Origin: Halanaerobiales bacterium
GTDB taxonomy: Bacteria > Bacillota > Halanaerobiia > Halanaerobiales > DTU029
Direction of reading: 5' to 3'
Assembly: GCA_029981855.1 (NCBI GenBank)
Contig: JARRCS010000008.1
Span: 1 to 64,000, forward strand
Length of the DNA stretch: 64,000 nt
The notes beneath the pieces were generated by a model. It was not told the origin of the DNA. It saw only the letters and a list, made by a program, of their open reading frames with translations, and made no database searches. Below, piece by piece: positions 33,623-43,128 of the stretch. The position numbers were made by a program, and so were the translations under genes. Numbering within the stretch: the stretch's first letter is position 1; every line of letters starts with the position of its first letter.

Positions 33623-34669
33623 ATGGGAGTTACAATCAAAGATATCGCCAAAAGATTAGGTGTATCAGCTACAGCCGTATCTAAAGCTTTAAATGATAGG
33701 GATGATGTAAGCAATGAGTTAAAGGTTAAGGTCAGAAAAATTGCCGAAGAGATGGACTATTCACCAAACTCTCTTGCAAAAAGACTGGTAACCAATAAAA
33801 GTAATACCATCGGGGTTTTTATGTTTAGCCGTCAGAAGAATTCCGGCCATGACCCTTTTGGGTTTCAATTTTTATCTGGAATAATGGAAGAGGCTAACAG
33901 GAATGGTTATGATATAGTTCTGTTTTCGACTGATAGTGACCTGTTAGCTGAAAAATCTTACATAAAGCTTTGTAAGGAGAGGAAGGTTGAGGGAGCAATT
34001 TTTACCGGATTGCGTTTAGATGATCCCCATCTTGAAGAAATAAAAGAGTCACCCTTTCCTATCTCCATCATCGATACAGAAGTAAAAGGTAATAATGTAA
34101 GCTTTATCAGCACGGATAATAGAAAGGGTGTTCGCCTCGCTCTAAACTACCTATGGAAACTGGGTCACCGGAGAATTGCAATTATTAATGGACATAAAAA
34201 AGCAATGGTCTCTCATCTTAGATACAATGCCTATAAGGAATTTTTAGAAGAGAAGGGTCAATTTAGAGAAGAGCTGGTTTTCACCGGTGATTTTACTGAA
34301 AGGAGTGGGTATCTCTGCGGGGGTAAAATTCTTGAGCTTAAGGATCGACCTTCCGCAGTCTTTGTGGCCAGTGATTTGATGGCGCTAGGGGTCATCAAAA
34401 AATTTAAAGAAGAGGGGCTGAAACTTCCAGAGGAGATGTCCATAGTTGGGTTTGATAATATCTTTCCGGGTGAGTTTAATGAGCCAGCATTAACGACAAT
34501 TGGCCAGAATGCTTTTGAAATGGGGGTTGAGGCTGTTAACTGGGTATTGAAAAGGATTAATGGTGAAAAAGGGAACAAAAAAATACTGCTTGAGCCTGAA
34601 CTAATAATAAGGGATTCCTGTGATACTAATCAGTTTCAGTGGCTTGAAAGGGTAACAGCAAAAAGTTGA
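33623..34669 (+). CDS. LacI-family sugar-responsive repressor
   Basis: About 348 residues. The N-terminal helix-turn-helix VTIKDIAKRLGVSATAVSKALNDRDDVS is the LacI signature; the rest is a periplasmic-binding-protein-like sensor domain (ISTDNRKGVRLALNYLWKLGHRRIAIINGH, GFDNIFPGEFNEPALTTI). The start is ATG 33623 with AGGAG seven bases upstream; an in-frame ATG at 33581 falls within the -10 box and cannot be used. Regulates the GH65 phosphorylase and pgmB behind it; the inducer is presumably the disaccharide or a product. Confidence 0.92.
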   Translation: MGVTIKDIAKRLGVSATAVSKALNDRDDVSNELKVKVRKIAEEMDYSPNSLAKRLVTNKSNTIGVFMFSRQKNSGHDPFGFQFLSGIMEEANRNGYDIVLFSTDSDLLAEKSYIKLCKERKVEGAIFTGLRLDDPHLEEIKESPFPISIIDTEVKGNNVSFISTDNRKGVRLALNYLWKLGHRRIAIINGHKKAMVSHLRYNAYKEFLEEKGQFREELVFTGDFTERSGYLCGGKILELKDRPSAVFVASDLMALGVIKKFKEEGLKLPEEMSIVGFDNIFPGEFNEPALTTIGQNAFEMGVEAVNWVLKRINGEKGNKKILLEPELIIRDSCDTNQFQWLERVTAKS

Positions 34670-34717
34670 AATAATTTAGATTAAGTAAGGAATTATCTAT
34701 GCAGGGAGGTTTTATTG

Positions 34718-37024
34718 ATGGTAATCAGTTATACTCAGGGTGCCGGTAAGTATAAAAACTGGATAATTGCCGAAAATCAGTTTTCTATCTACAATCAGGG
34801 TAAATTTGAAACAATCTTTAGCCTTGGCAACGGTTATATGGGTTTGAGAGCAGCAACTGAAGAAAGTTATCCCGGTGAAAAGAGGGGATGTTACATTGCT
34901 GGTTTGTTTGACCGGTTTGATGGGGAAGTGACTGAACTTCCCAATATCCCGGATTTTATTCAATTTGATATTTTATTAGCCGGAGAGGAATTTAATTTAA
35001 TGGAAGGCAAGGTTATTTCATATAACCGTAGATTGAATTTAAAGGAAGGTATTCTAATCAGGGATGTGGAATGGGAAAGCCCTGGAGGGCGACGAACAAA
35101 ACTTACTTTTAAAAGATTTGTTTCCATGGCAGATAGACATATAGTCTGCCAGAAAGTAATCATAAAACCAGTAAATTATAGCGGTCCTGTCAATATTACA
35201 ACAGGATTTAATGGTCAGGTAACCAATAGTGGGACCCAGCACTTAATCGAAGGGAATAAACGGATTACACCCAATGGTGATATTTATTTGACAACCAGAA
35301 CCCAGGAGTCCGATGTTATTCTCGTACTGGCTGCCGGATACAGGTTTTTACTAAAGGAAAATGGGTCAGAAAATGAAATCAATCTGAAACACAGAATTAG
35401 AACCGGGAGGAGAAAAATACTTTTATCCTTCGATTTCCCGCTGGAGGAGGGGGACGAGTTTTCTGTTGAAAAAACTGTTTCAATCTATTCTGGAATAGAC
35501 ATAGAGTTTAATAAATGGGAAAGGGAGGAAGTCATTGTCCCCACTGCCCTGGATAATCTGGGCAGAGCCCAACGAAAGGGGTTTGATTTACTATTTGAGG
35601 AACATAAGGACAAATGGGCCAGGTTATGGAAGGAGATGGGAATAGAGCTTACAGGTCCTGATTTTGACCAGCTAGCGGTCAGATTTGCCCTGTATCACTT
35701 CCTCCAGATGACTCCTACCCATGATAGCCGGATAAGTATTGCTGCCAAAGGGCTATCGGGGGAAGGGTACAAAGGTCATGTTTTCTGGGATACGGAAATA
35801 TTTATTTTGCCCTTTTTTATCTATACTTTCCCGGATATAGCCAGGAATTTGCTTTTGTATCGTTACCATACCCTGGCCGGGGCACGCCAAAAAGCGAAGG
35901 AAAACGGGTATAGAGGTGCGATGTATGCCTGGGAGAGTGCCAGAACTGGTGAAGAGACTACTCCCAAATACGGTCATATAGATCCGGTAACAGGAAAACC
36001 GATCCGCATCTGGTGTGGTGATATTGAGCAACATATATCTGCGGATATTGCTTACGCCATCTGGTATTATTTTCAGGTTACTGATGATTGTAATTTCATG
36101 TATAATTACGGTGCTGAAATTTTTCTGGAAATAGCAAGATTCTGGGCCAGCCGGGTTGAGTATAACCAGATGAGGGATAGCTATGAAATAAATGATGTGA
36201 TTGGCCCTGATGAATATAGTGAGCATGTTGATAACAATGCTTATACCAATTACCTGGTTAAGTGGCAGTTACAAAAGGCGGTAGAGCTTGCGGACTGGTT
36301 AAAGGAAAGGAATAAGGAGTGCTGGGAAAGGCTCTGCCAGGAACTGGAGATTGTTGAAGAGGAATTAGAAAACTGGGAGATAATTGCTGAAAAAATGTAT
36401 ACCCCTTTAGATAAAGAAAGTGGTTTAATAGAACAGTTTGAGGGTTTTATGAACCAAAAGGAAATAGACCTTTCACCCTACCGGGGTAAAATTGGCTCCA
36501 TTCTTGATGATATGAGCTGGGAGGAGGTAACCAGTAGCCAGGTCTTAAAACAGGCCGATGTGGTTATACTCCTTTACCTATTGGGGGATTGGTTTACCAG
36601 GGATATTAAAAAGGCAAACTGGGATTATTATGAGCCAAAGACCCTGCACGACTCTTCATTAAGTCCGGCTATACATGCGATAATAGCCGCTGATCTGGGG
36701 GATATAGAAACAGCCTACACTTACTTTCAACAGTCCTGTAAGATTGACCTGGGAGAGGATATGAAAAGCTGTGATGATGGTTTGCATGCTGCATCACTGG
36801 GAGGTATCTGGCAGGCTGTAGTAATGGGTTTTGCCGGAGTAAGGTTAACCAAAGGCAAGTTACGGATTAACCCCTGTCTCCCCCGGGGCTGGCAGAAAAT
36901 CACACTGAAAATTAACTGGCGGGGTAAAAAATACCTGCTTAAGATTGAAGAGAATAGAGTTAAGCTTAAAGACTTTAACACCGGCGAGGTGTTAATGGAA
37001 GAAAGAAAGGTAGTATTACCGTAA
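34718..37024 (+). CDS. GH65 disaccharide phosphorylase
   Basis: A 768-residue glycoside hydrolase family 65 enzyme that cleaves an alpha-linked glucose disaccharide with phosphate, giving glucose plus beta-glucose 1-phosphate. FSLGNGYMGLRA near the N-terminus, GHVFWDTEIFILPFFIYT (the phosphate/sugar pocket) and DVIGPDEYSEHVDNNAYTN (general acid E499) are all present; length fits maltose, kojibiose, nigerose or trehalose phosphorylase. The specificity cannot be read with confidence; HIDPVTGKP and overall length lean towards the kojibiose or nigerose group. AGGGAGG precedes the ATG at 34718. No signal peptide, so cytoplasmic. A beta-phosphoglucomutase gene follows to use the product. Confidence 0.9.
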   Translation: MVISYTQGAGKYKNWIIAENQFSIYNQGKFETIFSLGNGYMGLRAATEESYPGEKRGCYIAGLFDRFDGEVTELPNIPDFIQFDILLAGEEFNLMEGKVISYNRRLNLKEGILIRDVEWESPGGRRTKLTFKRFVSMADRHIVCQKVIIKPVNYSGPVNITTGFNGQVTNSGTQHLIEGNKRITPNGDIYLTTRTQESDVILVLAAGYRFLLKENGSENEINLKHRIRTGRRKILLSFDFPLEEGDEFSVEKTVSIYSGIDIEFNKWEREEVIVPTALDNLGRAQRKGFDLLFEEHKDKWARLWKEMGIELTGPDFDQLAVRFALYHFLQMTPTHDSRISIAAKGLSGEGYKGHVFWDTEIFILPFFIYTFPDIARNLLLYRYHTLAGARQKAKENGYRGAMYAWESARTGEETTPKYGHIDPVTGKPIRIWCGDIEQHISADIAYAIWYYFQVTDDCNFMYNYGAEIFLEIARFWASRVEYNQMRDSYEINDVIGPDEYSEHVDNNAYTNYLVKWQLQKAVELADWLKERNKECWERLCQELEIVEEELENWEIIAEKMYTPLDKESGLIEQFEGFMNQKEIDLSPYRGKIGSILDDMSWEEVTSSQVLKQADVVILLYLLGDWFTRDIKKANWDYYEPKTLHDSSLSPAIHAIIAADLGDIETAYTYFQQSCKIDLGEDMKSCDDGLHAASLGGIWQAVVMGFAGVRLTKGKLRINPCLPRGWQKITLKINWRGKKYLLKIEENRVKLKDFNTGEVLMEERKVVLP

Positions 37025-37325
37025 AAACCCCCTTTAGGTGATGTCAGACCCCTGTCTGGAGAAATGGCCAGAGACTAATGATTGAGAAAGGCGGGGTTCT
37101 AGCGTCTTATTATAAGGCATCCTGTTTTCATTACCAAAGCAAATAAGATACTAGACAAGACTTTAAAGGTAATTTATAATTATAAAGTAAAGGGGAAAGG
37201 GAATGAATATCCTTTGTTTTGAATCCCCTGTTTTAGCATAACCAGGGGTTAGTTATATGACTATCTTTAGAATTTAAAACTATGTGTTACTTAAATCTTA
37301 AAACCAATCTTAGAAACCAGAGGTG

Positions 37326-37991
37326 ATGAAAATTAGCAGAAAACTTGAAGCCTTTATCTTCGATCTGGATGGAGTGATTACCGACACAGCAGAATTTCAT
37401 TATTTGAGCTGGAAAAGACTGGCCGATGAAGAGGGTATACCCTTTAGTAGAAAAGATAATGAACAGTTAAGGGGAGTATCGAGGAGGAGGTCTCTGGAGC
37501 TTTTATTAAAAGGCAAAGAATTACCGGAGAAGAAGATGCAGGAAATGATGGACAGAAAGAATGGGTATTACCGGGAACTAATTAAAACTATAACCCCGGA
37601 TAACCTTTTACCGGGAGTTGAAGAAATACTTGAATATTTAAAAGAAAAGGGTATAAAAATGGCTATTGCCTCTGCCAGTAAAAATGCCAGACCGGTAATT
37701 AAAAACCTGGGTATAGAAGATATGTTTGATACTATTGCTGATGGTTACAGTGTTCAAAAAACTAAACCGGCTCCCGATCTTTTCCTTCATGCTGCCAAAG
37801 AAATGGGGGTAGAACCACCAGCCTGTGCTGTCGTAGAAGATGCTGAATCAGGCATTGAAGCCGCTCTGGCTGCTGGAATGCTGGCTATCGGCATCGGGCC
37901 TGAAGAAAGGGTAGGCAAGGCCCATTACAGGTATGACCAGGTAGCAGATATTGAACTTGAAAAAATACTTGAGGTTTCAGAAAAGGTCTAA
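37326..37991 (+). CDS. pgmB: beta-phosphoglucomutase
   Basis: A 221-residue HAD-fold enzyme that converts beta-glucose 1-phosphate, made by the upstream GH65 phosphorylase, to glucose 6-phosphate. The nucleophile motif FIFDLDGVITDTAEFHYLSWKRLA is at residues about 10-33, RGVSRRRSLELLL marks the beta-PGM cap, and IASASKN and VVEDAESGIEAALAAGM are the later HAD motifs. ATG at 37326 follows AGAGGTG; GTG 37323 is adjacent. The 300-base gap from the phosphorylase has no gene. Confidence 0.93.
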   Translation: MKISRKLEAFIFDLDGVITDTAEFHYLSWKRLADEEGIPFSRKDNEQLRGVSRRRSLELLLKGKELPEKKMQEMMDRKNGYYRELIKTITPDNLLPGVEEILEYLKEKGIKMAIASASKNARPVIKNLGIEDMFDTIADGYSVQKTKPAPDLFLHAAKEMGVEPPACAVVEDAESGIEAALAAGMLAIGIGPEERVGKAHYRYDQVADIELEKILEVSEKV

Positions 37992-38095
37992 AAAAGGAAC
38001 GTATTCTTAACAAACCTTGCAATATGTTATGAAATGATGATAAAAATACATTTACGGAGTTAAAAGAATTACTACCCGACTTTGGAAAAGGCGAG

Positions 38096-39487
38096 GTGAA
38101 TATCTTGAATACTTTAAAATCATTAGTTGTAGATGTTCCGGAGGATGTAAAGAAACTGGTAACATACGGTGATTTTAATGGAGCAGAGGAACTTATTGAT
38201 ATCTATATGAAAAGGAATATACCGCCAATTCTCAAGGAAAGGCTAACTTTTGAAAGACATCGGATGAACCGGCTGAAAAATGAATATATCTATTCTTATG
38301 ATCAGGCTCTAAAAATGGCCGGGGAGAAGATAAAAGATTTTACCAAAGAAGAGCTTGACGAGTTAAGGAAAGAACGGTATGCAGATTGGGCCTACATCGA
38401 TGGAAAGGTGATGTTCCACAAGAGATTTTTAGAAAACATAATCAAGATCCATCCTGAGATGGAAAAGAGGTTAATTGACCGTAATGATGAAGATGCTAAG
38501 AAGGCACAGGTTTTGGAGGATACAATTGATGAAATAATAAATGAGGGTCAAAAGAGTTTCTTTATTCATCTTAAGACAGGGATTAAGTTGAAAAAAGAGT
38601 ATGCCAAAACCGGGGAGACTATCAGGGTATATCTTCCTATACCAAAAAAGGCACAGCAGATTAGGAATATCAAGATATTAAATACTTCCCATAAACCGAA
38701 ATTCATTTCACCGGAAGATTATCCCCAGAGGACGATCTATTTTGAGGAAAAGGTAAAGGGGGAAGATATTTTTACAGTTGAATACTCCTATGAAAACCAT
38801 ATCAAATATAATGAACTTGATTTTACCAATGTATCAGATATTCAACCCAATTTTTACACTGAGGAATGGCTGCCTCATATACGATTTACGCCTTTTTTAG
38901 TTAGTTTAACTGAAGAGATAATAGGAGAGGAAACAAATCCCCTTAAGAAGGCCAGAAAGATCTATGATTATATTACGCAAAATGTACAGTATTCCTTTGT
39001 CAGACAGTATGCAGGTATTTTAAATATTCCCGAATATGCAGCCTACAATTTGAAGGGTGATTGTGGAGTACAGGCACTACTATTTATCACCTTATGCAGG
39101 ATTGCCGGGATTCCTGCCAGATGGCAGTCAGGGCTCTATGTCAATCCCTTCTCAATAGGTTGTCATGATTGGGCAGAATTTTATATCGAGCCCTATGGAT
39201 GGCTTTTTGCAGATCTATCCTTTGGGGGAAGCGGCTATAGAAGGGGTAATGAAAAGAAGTGGAACTTCTATTTTGGGAACCTTGACCCCTTTAGAATGGT
39301 GGCCAATTCGGCCTTTCAATATGATTTTTTACCTCAAAAGAACTATTTGCGGATAGACCCTTATGATAATCAGGTGGGAGAAGCTGAATATATTGATGAG
39401 GGGATTTATTCCGAAGGTTTTGAATCAATAATGAAGATAATCGATATCCATGAAATAAAAAAACAAATTGGCCCTTATCCTGCGTGA
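38096..39487 (+). CDS. transglutaminase-like domain protein
   Basis: A 463-residue protein with a helical N-terminal half (about 1-165), a beta domain and a C-terminal transglutaminase/cysteine-protease fold. The catalytic triad is visible: C323 in GDCGVQALLFITLCR, His in CHDWAEFYIEPYGW and Asp in LFADLSFGG. No signal peptide, so it probably works in the cytoplasm. The start is GTG. It follows pgmB by about 100 bases and may be in the same transcript; a link to disaccharide use is not obvious. Probably an endopeptidase or amidase; substrate unknown. Confidence 0.85.
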   Translation: MNILNTLKSLVVDVPEDVKKLVTYGDFNGAEELIDIYMKRNIPPILKERLTFERHRMNRLKNEYIYSYDQALKMAGEKIKDFTKEELDELRKERYADWAYIDGKVMFHKRFLENIIKIHPEMEKRLIDRNDEDAKKAQVLEDTIDEIINEGQKSFFIHLKTGIKLKKEYAKTGETIRVYLPIPKKAQQIRNIKILNTSHKPKFISPEDYPQRTIYFEEKVKGEDIFTVEYSYENHIKYNELDFTNVSDIQPNFYTEEWLPHIRFTPFLVSLTEEIIGEETNPLKKARKIYDYITQNVQYSFVRQYAGILNIPEYAAYNLKGDCGVQALLFITLCRIAGIPARWQSGLYVNPFSIGCHDWAEFYIEPYGWLFADLSFGGSGYRRGNEKKWNFYFGNLDPFRMVANSAFQYDFLPQKNYLRIDPYDNQVGEAEYIDEGIYSEGFESIMKIIDIHEIKKQIGPYPA

Positions 39488-39500
39488 AAAGCAGGATTTT
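39477..39500 (+). terminator. weak intrinsic terminator
   Basis: ATCCTGC and GCAGGAT pair around a 7-base loop, overlapping the stop codon of the transglutaminase-like gene and followed by a short T run. Confidence 0.5.
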
Positions 39501-39610
39501 AGAAATTATTGTAGAATTTAGTTTTAAGGGCTTAACCAATGTTAATTAGTACATAATTCAGGTGAATATCAAAATATTTCTTTGTTCAGCTGGGATGAGA
39601 GGAGTTAAAG

Positions 39611-40564
39611 ATGAATATACTGGTAACTGGCGGGGCCGGTTTTATCGGCTCCAATATTGTTGATAAACTGGTTGAACTGGGTTACAAGGTAGTAGTAGTG
39701 GACAACCTCTCTACTGGAAAAGAAGAGAATATCAATAACTGTGCTTACTTTTATAAGCTGGATATCAATTCGGTTAAGTTAGAAAGGGTCTTTAGCAGGG
39801 AGAAAATAACCCATGTTATTCATCATGCCGCCCAGATAGATGTTCAACGCTCTGTAGATGACCCTCTTTTTGATGCCGCCAACAATGTAATGGGGACGAT
39901 TAATTTACTGGAATGCTGCCGGAGATTTGGTGTTGAAAAGATTATCTATGCTTCTTCTGCTGCTGTTTACGGTGAGCCCGAATATTTGCCTATCGATGAA
40001 GCCCACCCCATTAAGGCGATGTCTCCCTACGGAGTCAGCAAGCATACCCCGGAGCATTATATAGAGATGTACCATCAGTTGTACGGGCTTAAATATACCA
40101 TCCTCCGGTATGCCAATGCTTACGGTCCGAGGCAGGATCCCAAAGGGGAAGGTGGGGTTATCGCCATCTTTGTTGACCGGATGCTGGCAGGGAAAAACCC
40201 TGTAATTTATGGAGATGGAGAACAGACCAGGGACTTTATCTATGTTGAAGATATTGTAGAGGCTAATGTCAGGGCGCTTATGGCAGGGGATAATGAGCTG
40301 GTGAATATTAGCTGTCATACCCGGGATAGTGTTAACGATGTCTACCGGATCATCAACGGTTTTCTTAACTTTGAGCTTAAAGCCAGGTACGAAAAGGAAC
40401 GTAAGGGTGATATACGCCACAGTTACCTCGATAACAGTAAGGCCAGGAAGGTTCTGGACTGGACTCCCCAATACGATCTGCGCCAGGGTTTAACCCGGAC
40501 GATAGCCTATTATGCCCGGATGCGGGGCATGGAAGAGGTTGCTGCAGCTTTAGAGGAGAAGTGA
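39611..40564 (+). CDS. NAD-dependent sugar-nucleotide epimerase (GalE-like)
   Basis: A 317-residue extended short-chain dehydrogenase. GGAGFIGSNIVDKL binds NAD at residues 7-20; VDNLSTGK, HHAAQIDVQRSV, ASSAAVYGEP and the catalytic Y-x3-K in SPYGVSKH follow the UDP-glucose 4-epimerase pattern, as does YANAYGPRQDPKGEGGVI. Interconverts UDP-sugar epimers, most likely UDP-glucose/UDP-galactose, for envelope glycans or galactose use. AGAGGAG precedes the ATG. Confidence 0.88.
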   Translation: MNILVTGGAGFIGSNIVDKLVELGYKVVVVDNLSTGKEENINNCAYFYKLDINSVKLERVFSREKITHVIHHAAQIDVQRSVDDPLFDAANNVMGTINLLECCRRFGVEKIIYASSAAVYGEPEYLPIDEAHPIKAMSPYGVSKHTPEHYIEMYHQLYGLKYTILRYANAYGPRQDPKGEGGVIAIFVDRMLAGKNPVIYGDGEQTRDFIYVEDIVEANVRALMAGDNELVNISCHTRDSVNDVYRIINGFLNFELKARYEKERKGDIRHSYLDNSKARKVLDWTPQYDLRQGLTRTIAYYARMRGMEEVAAALEEK

Positions 40565-40713
40565 AGGCCAAAGAACATGAATGTGATAGAGTCTCTTCAA
40601 GTGTGGCATAATAATATTGCAGGTATAAGTATCAGGTTAATTAGAACAAAAAGTTTTTCAGGTTATCAACATAACATATTTTCCTATGCATAAAAAATCA
40701 AAGAAGGGATACC

Positions 40714-41925
40714 ATGGGAGTTACTTTGGAGGAGATCAGGAAGGCAGCTACAAGATTACAGGGAATTATACATCAGACGGATTTAATTTATTCGACTACC
40801 TTTAGCGGGCTTAGCGGTAACCGGGTTTACCTAAAACCGGAAAACTTCCAGAAGACGGGTTCTTTTAAGATCAGAGGGGCTTATAATAAGATAGCTACTC
40901 TGAACAAAGAAAAGAAGCAGTACGGGGTTATTGCCTGTTCTGCTGGAAACCATGCCCAGGGGGTTGCCCTGGCGGCAAGCATGAACGGTATCAAATCAAC
41001 TATTGTTATGCCTAAAGGGGCGCCGATAGCTAAAGTAACCGCTACCCGAAATTACGGTGCGGAGGTTATCTTACATGGGGATGTTTACGATGAAACTTAT
41101 GATAAAGTAGAGGAGCTGCAGGAAGAGACCGGGGCAACTTTTATCCACCCCTTCAATGATCCTGACGTTATTGCCGGACAGGGTACAATTGCCCTGGAGA
41201 TTATTAATGAACTACCGGAGGTAGATGTTATCCTGGTTCCGATAGGGGGAGGAGGACTGATTTCCGGTATCGCTACAGCTGCCAAGGAGATTAATCCCGC
41301 TATCAGGGTAATCGGTGTTGAGGCAGCCGGGGCCCCTTCAATGCAGCAGTCTTTAGCCAACGGGAAACTATACTCTTTAAAGGAAGTCAATTCTATTGCC
41401 GATGGAATTACCATTAAAACCCCCGGTTCATTGACTTTTAAGATCTGTCAGAGATATCTTGATGATGTAGCAACCGTAACTGAAGAGGAGATTGCCAATG
41501 CCATTTTGATGTTGCTGGAAAGAGCGAAACTGGTAGTAGAAGGAGCGGGGGCTGTTGCCCTGGCCGCCCTTATAAATCATAAACTCGGATTTACGGGTAA
41601 GAAGGTTGTTGCGGTTTTAAGCGGAGGAAATATTGATTTCAATTTGATATCCCGGATCATTGAAAGGGGACTGGCCAAGGCGGGTAGAAGGATCAGGTTT
41701 AAGACCCGTCTTAAGGATAAACCCGGTAATCTCCAGCGGCTATTAAGTCAAGTTGCTGCCCTCGATGCCAATGTAATCTCGATTGAGCATGACCATTACC
41801 GGCCCGGAATTCCCATCGATACGGTAGAGGTAGAAGTAGAGCTGGAAACCAGGCATCAAGGGCATGCAGAGGAGATTTACCGGATGTTAATGGAAAGAGG
41901 ATATGAGATCGAGATAGTTTTCTAA
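40714..41925 (+). CDS. ilvA: threonine ammonia-lyase
   Basis: A PLP enzyme that deaminates threonine to 2-oxobutanoate via an enamine/imine. The PLP lysine is K52 in GSFKIRGAYNKI and the phosphate cup is GGGGLISG; VLSGGNIDFNLISRIIERGL closes the catalytic domain. Residues about 325-403 form a single ACT domain, and the 403-residue length fits the catabolic/TdcB-with-ACT type rather than the 500-residue biosynthetic enzyme. ridA follows after 65 bases, matching a need to clear the reactive imine. Confidence 0.93.
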   Translation: MGVTLEEIRKAATRLQGIIHQTDLIYSTTFSGLSGNRVYLKPENFQKTGSFKIRGAYNKIATLNKEKKQYGVIACSAGNHAQGVALAASMNGIKSTIVMPKGAPIAKVTATRNYGAEVILHGDVYDETYDKVEELQEETGATFIHPFNDPDVIAGQGTIALEIINELPEVDVILVPIGGGGLISGIATAAKEINPAIRVIGVEAAGAPSMQQSLANGKLYSLKEVNSIADGITIKTPGSLTFKICQRYLDDVATVTEEEIANAILMLLERAKLVVEGAGAVALAALINHKLGFTGKKVVAVLSGGNIDFNLISRIIERGLAKAGRRIRFKTRLKDKPGNLQRLLSQVAALDANVISIEHDHYRPGIPIDTVEVEVELETRHQGHAEEIYRMLMERGYEIEIVF

Positions 41926-41931
41926 ATTAAT

Positions 41932-41961
41932 CCCGGAGGGATTTTGCCTCCAGCCGGGTTT
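41932..41961 (+). terminator. hairpin between ilvA and ridA
   Basis: CCCGG (41932-41936) pairs with CCGGG (41954-41958) with inner GG/CC pairs, followed by TTT. Likely partial attenuation of ridA. Confidence 0.5.
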
Positions 41962-41990
41962 AAAAAATGAATTAAAGGGAGGAGAATCTT

Positions 41991-42377
41991 ATGTCAAGAT
42001 TTGAAGTCATTAATACCGATAAGGCGCCGGCGGCTATCGGGCCTTATTCCCAGGCAATCAAGGTGGGAGATTTTCTCTTTGTCTCCGGCCAGATCCCTTT
42101 AGTTCCGGAAACAATGGAACTACTTGAGGGTAATATCGAGGAGCAAACCAGACAGGTACTGGAGAATGTAGGAGCGATCCTGGCAGAGGCCGGATTGGAT
42201 TATTCGGCCGTGGTTAAAACAACCCTATTTATCAGTAATATGGATGACTTTGCCAGAATCAATGAGGTTTATGCCGAATACTTCAGCGAACACAAACCTG
42301 CCCGCGCCTGTGTAGAAGTAGCCAGGTTACCTAAGGATGTCGGGATTGAGATGGAGGTTATTGCTTCATTTGAATAA
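41991..42377 (+). CDS. ridA: RidA enamine/imine deaminase
   Basis: A 128-residue YjgF/YER057c/UK114 protein that hydrolyses 2-aminoacrylate and 2-iminobutanoate. [25 protein letters not shown] is the N-terminal signature and the substrate-binding arginine is in [23 protein letters not shown]. Its position directly after ilvA is functional: it removes the imine that IlvA releases and so protects PLP enzymes. GGGAGGAG precedes the ATG. Confidence 0.95.
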   Translation: MSRFEVINTDKAPAAIGPYSQAIKVGDFLFVSGQIPLVPETMELLEGNIEEQTRQVLENVGAILAEAGLDYSAVVKTTLFISNMDDFARINEVYAEYFSEHKPARACVEVARLPKDVGIEMEVIASFE

Positions 42378-42532
42378 ATTGGCCTCTGACCATAATATTT
42401 TATCCCAGGTGCTGAGGCGCTCAATCAGAATAATTTTCTGTTGCATTGTTCAGAGTAATATGATATTATTTATTTAAGTCTATATAAAATTTTTAAATAT
42501 TATGGCTGTCAGTATATTAAAGGATGGTTTAG

Positions 42533-42895
42533 ATGACCAAAGGCCAGATTGAAGCAAAAATCAGTGAAACGGTTACCAAGTTTGAGATTAACATTATGGG
42601 CCGGGGCCCCAAGCAGATAAATACGATAATTATTCAGGATCTGGTCATTATTAGACTGAAAGGGTTCTTTAGCATTTCCGAAAAGAGATTAGCCGAAAAT
42701 GAAAGTGGTATAGAGTTACTAAAAAAAGTCAGGTCCAGGTTATTCGAGAATGAGGCAGATCACTTCAAAAAATTAATTGAAGACATAATTGGGGTTGATA
42801 TAATCAGTATTTATTCTGATGTAAGTACCAGAACCGGTGAAAAGATAATTGTTTTAACCGTTAATGAGGATTTAGAAAAAAAATATCAGAAATAA
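42533..42895 (+). CDS. MpsC/DUF2294-family protein
   Basis: A 120-residue protein matching the family once called DUF2294: KISETVTKFEINIMGRGPKQINTIIIQDLVIIRLKGFFS and the C-terminal VDIISIYSDVSTRTGEKIIVLTV. It is named for a Na+-translocating membrane-potential system in Staphylococcus, but small soluble members like this are widespread in anaerobes with no assigned role. Stand-alone gene with a strong terminator behind it. Confidence 0.82.
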   Translation: MTKGQIEAKISETVTKFEINIMGRGPKQINTIIIQDLVIIRLKGFFSISEKRLAENESGIELLKKVRSRLFENEADHFKKLIEDIIGVDIISIYSDVSTRTGEKIIVLTVNEDLEKKYQK

Positions 42896-42939
42896 GTTGG
42901 AAGACCTGTTGAAGGGTATGAAAATACCAGTCACAGTGT

Positions 42940-42992
42940 AAGCCAACATTTATTAAGTATTTAGTTTACTTAATAAGTGTTGGCTTTTTTTC
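42940..42992 (+). terminator. long intrinsic terminator
   Basis: AAGCCAACA (42940-42948) pairs with TGTTGGCTT (42978-42986); TTATTAAGTA/TACTTAATAA extends the stem, and seven T residues follow. Confidence 0.9.
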
Positions 42993-43128
42993 ATGGTAAA
43001 TAATGGATTTTGAAGGTGTATAGGCGACTTTGTTAAGTTCCAAAGGTATCAAGGAATTTCCTTATATATATAATGGCCATTAGGCCCAATTAAAATTTAA
43101 TCAAATAAAACCAAACAGGAGGGATAAA

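Noticed and set aside
39905-40471. 188-residue minus-strand frame inside the epimerase gene
   Set aside because: Antisense shadow of a well-supported epimerase with intact motifs.
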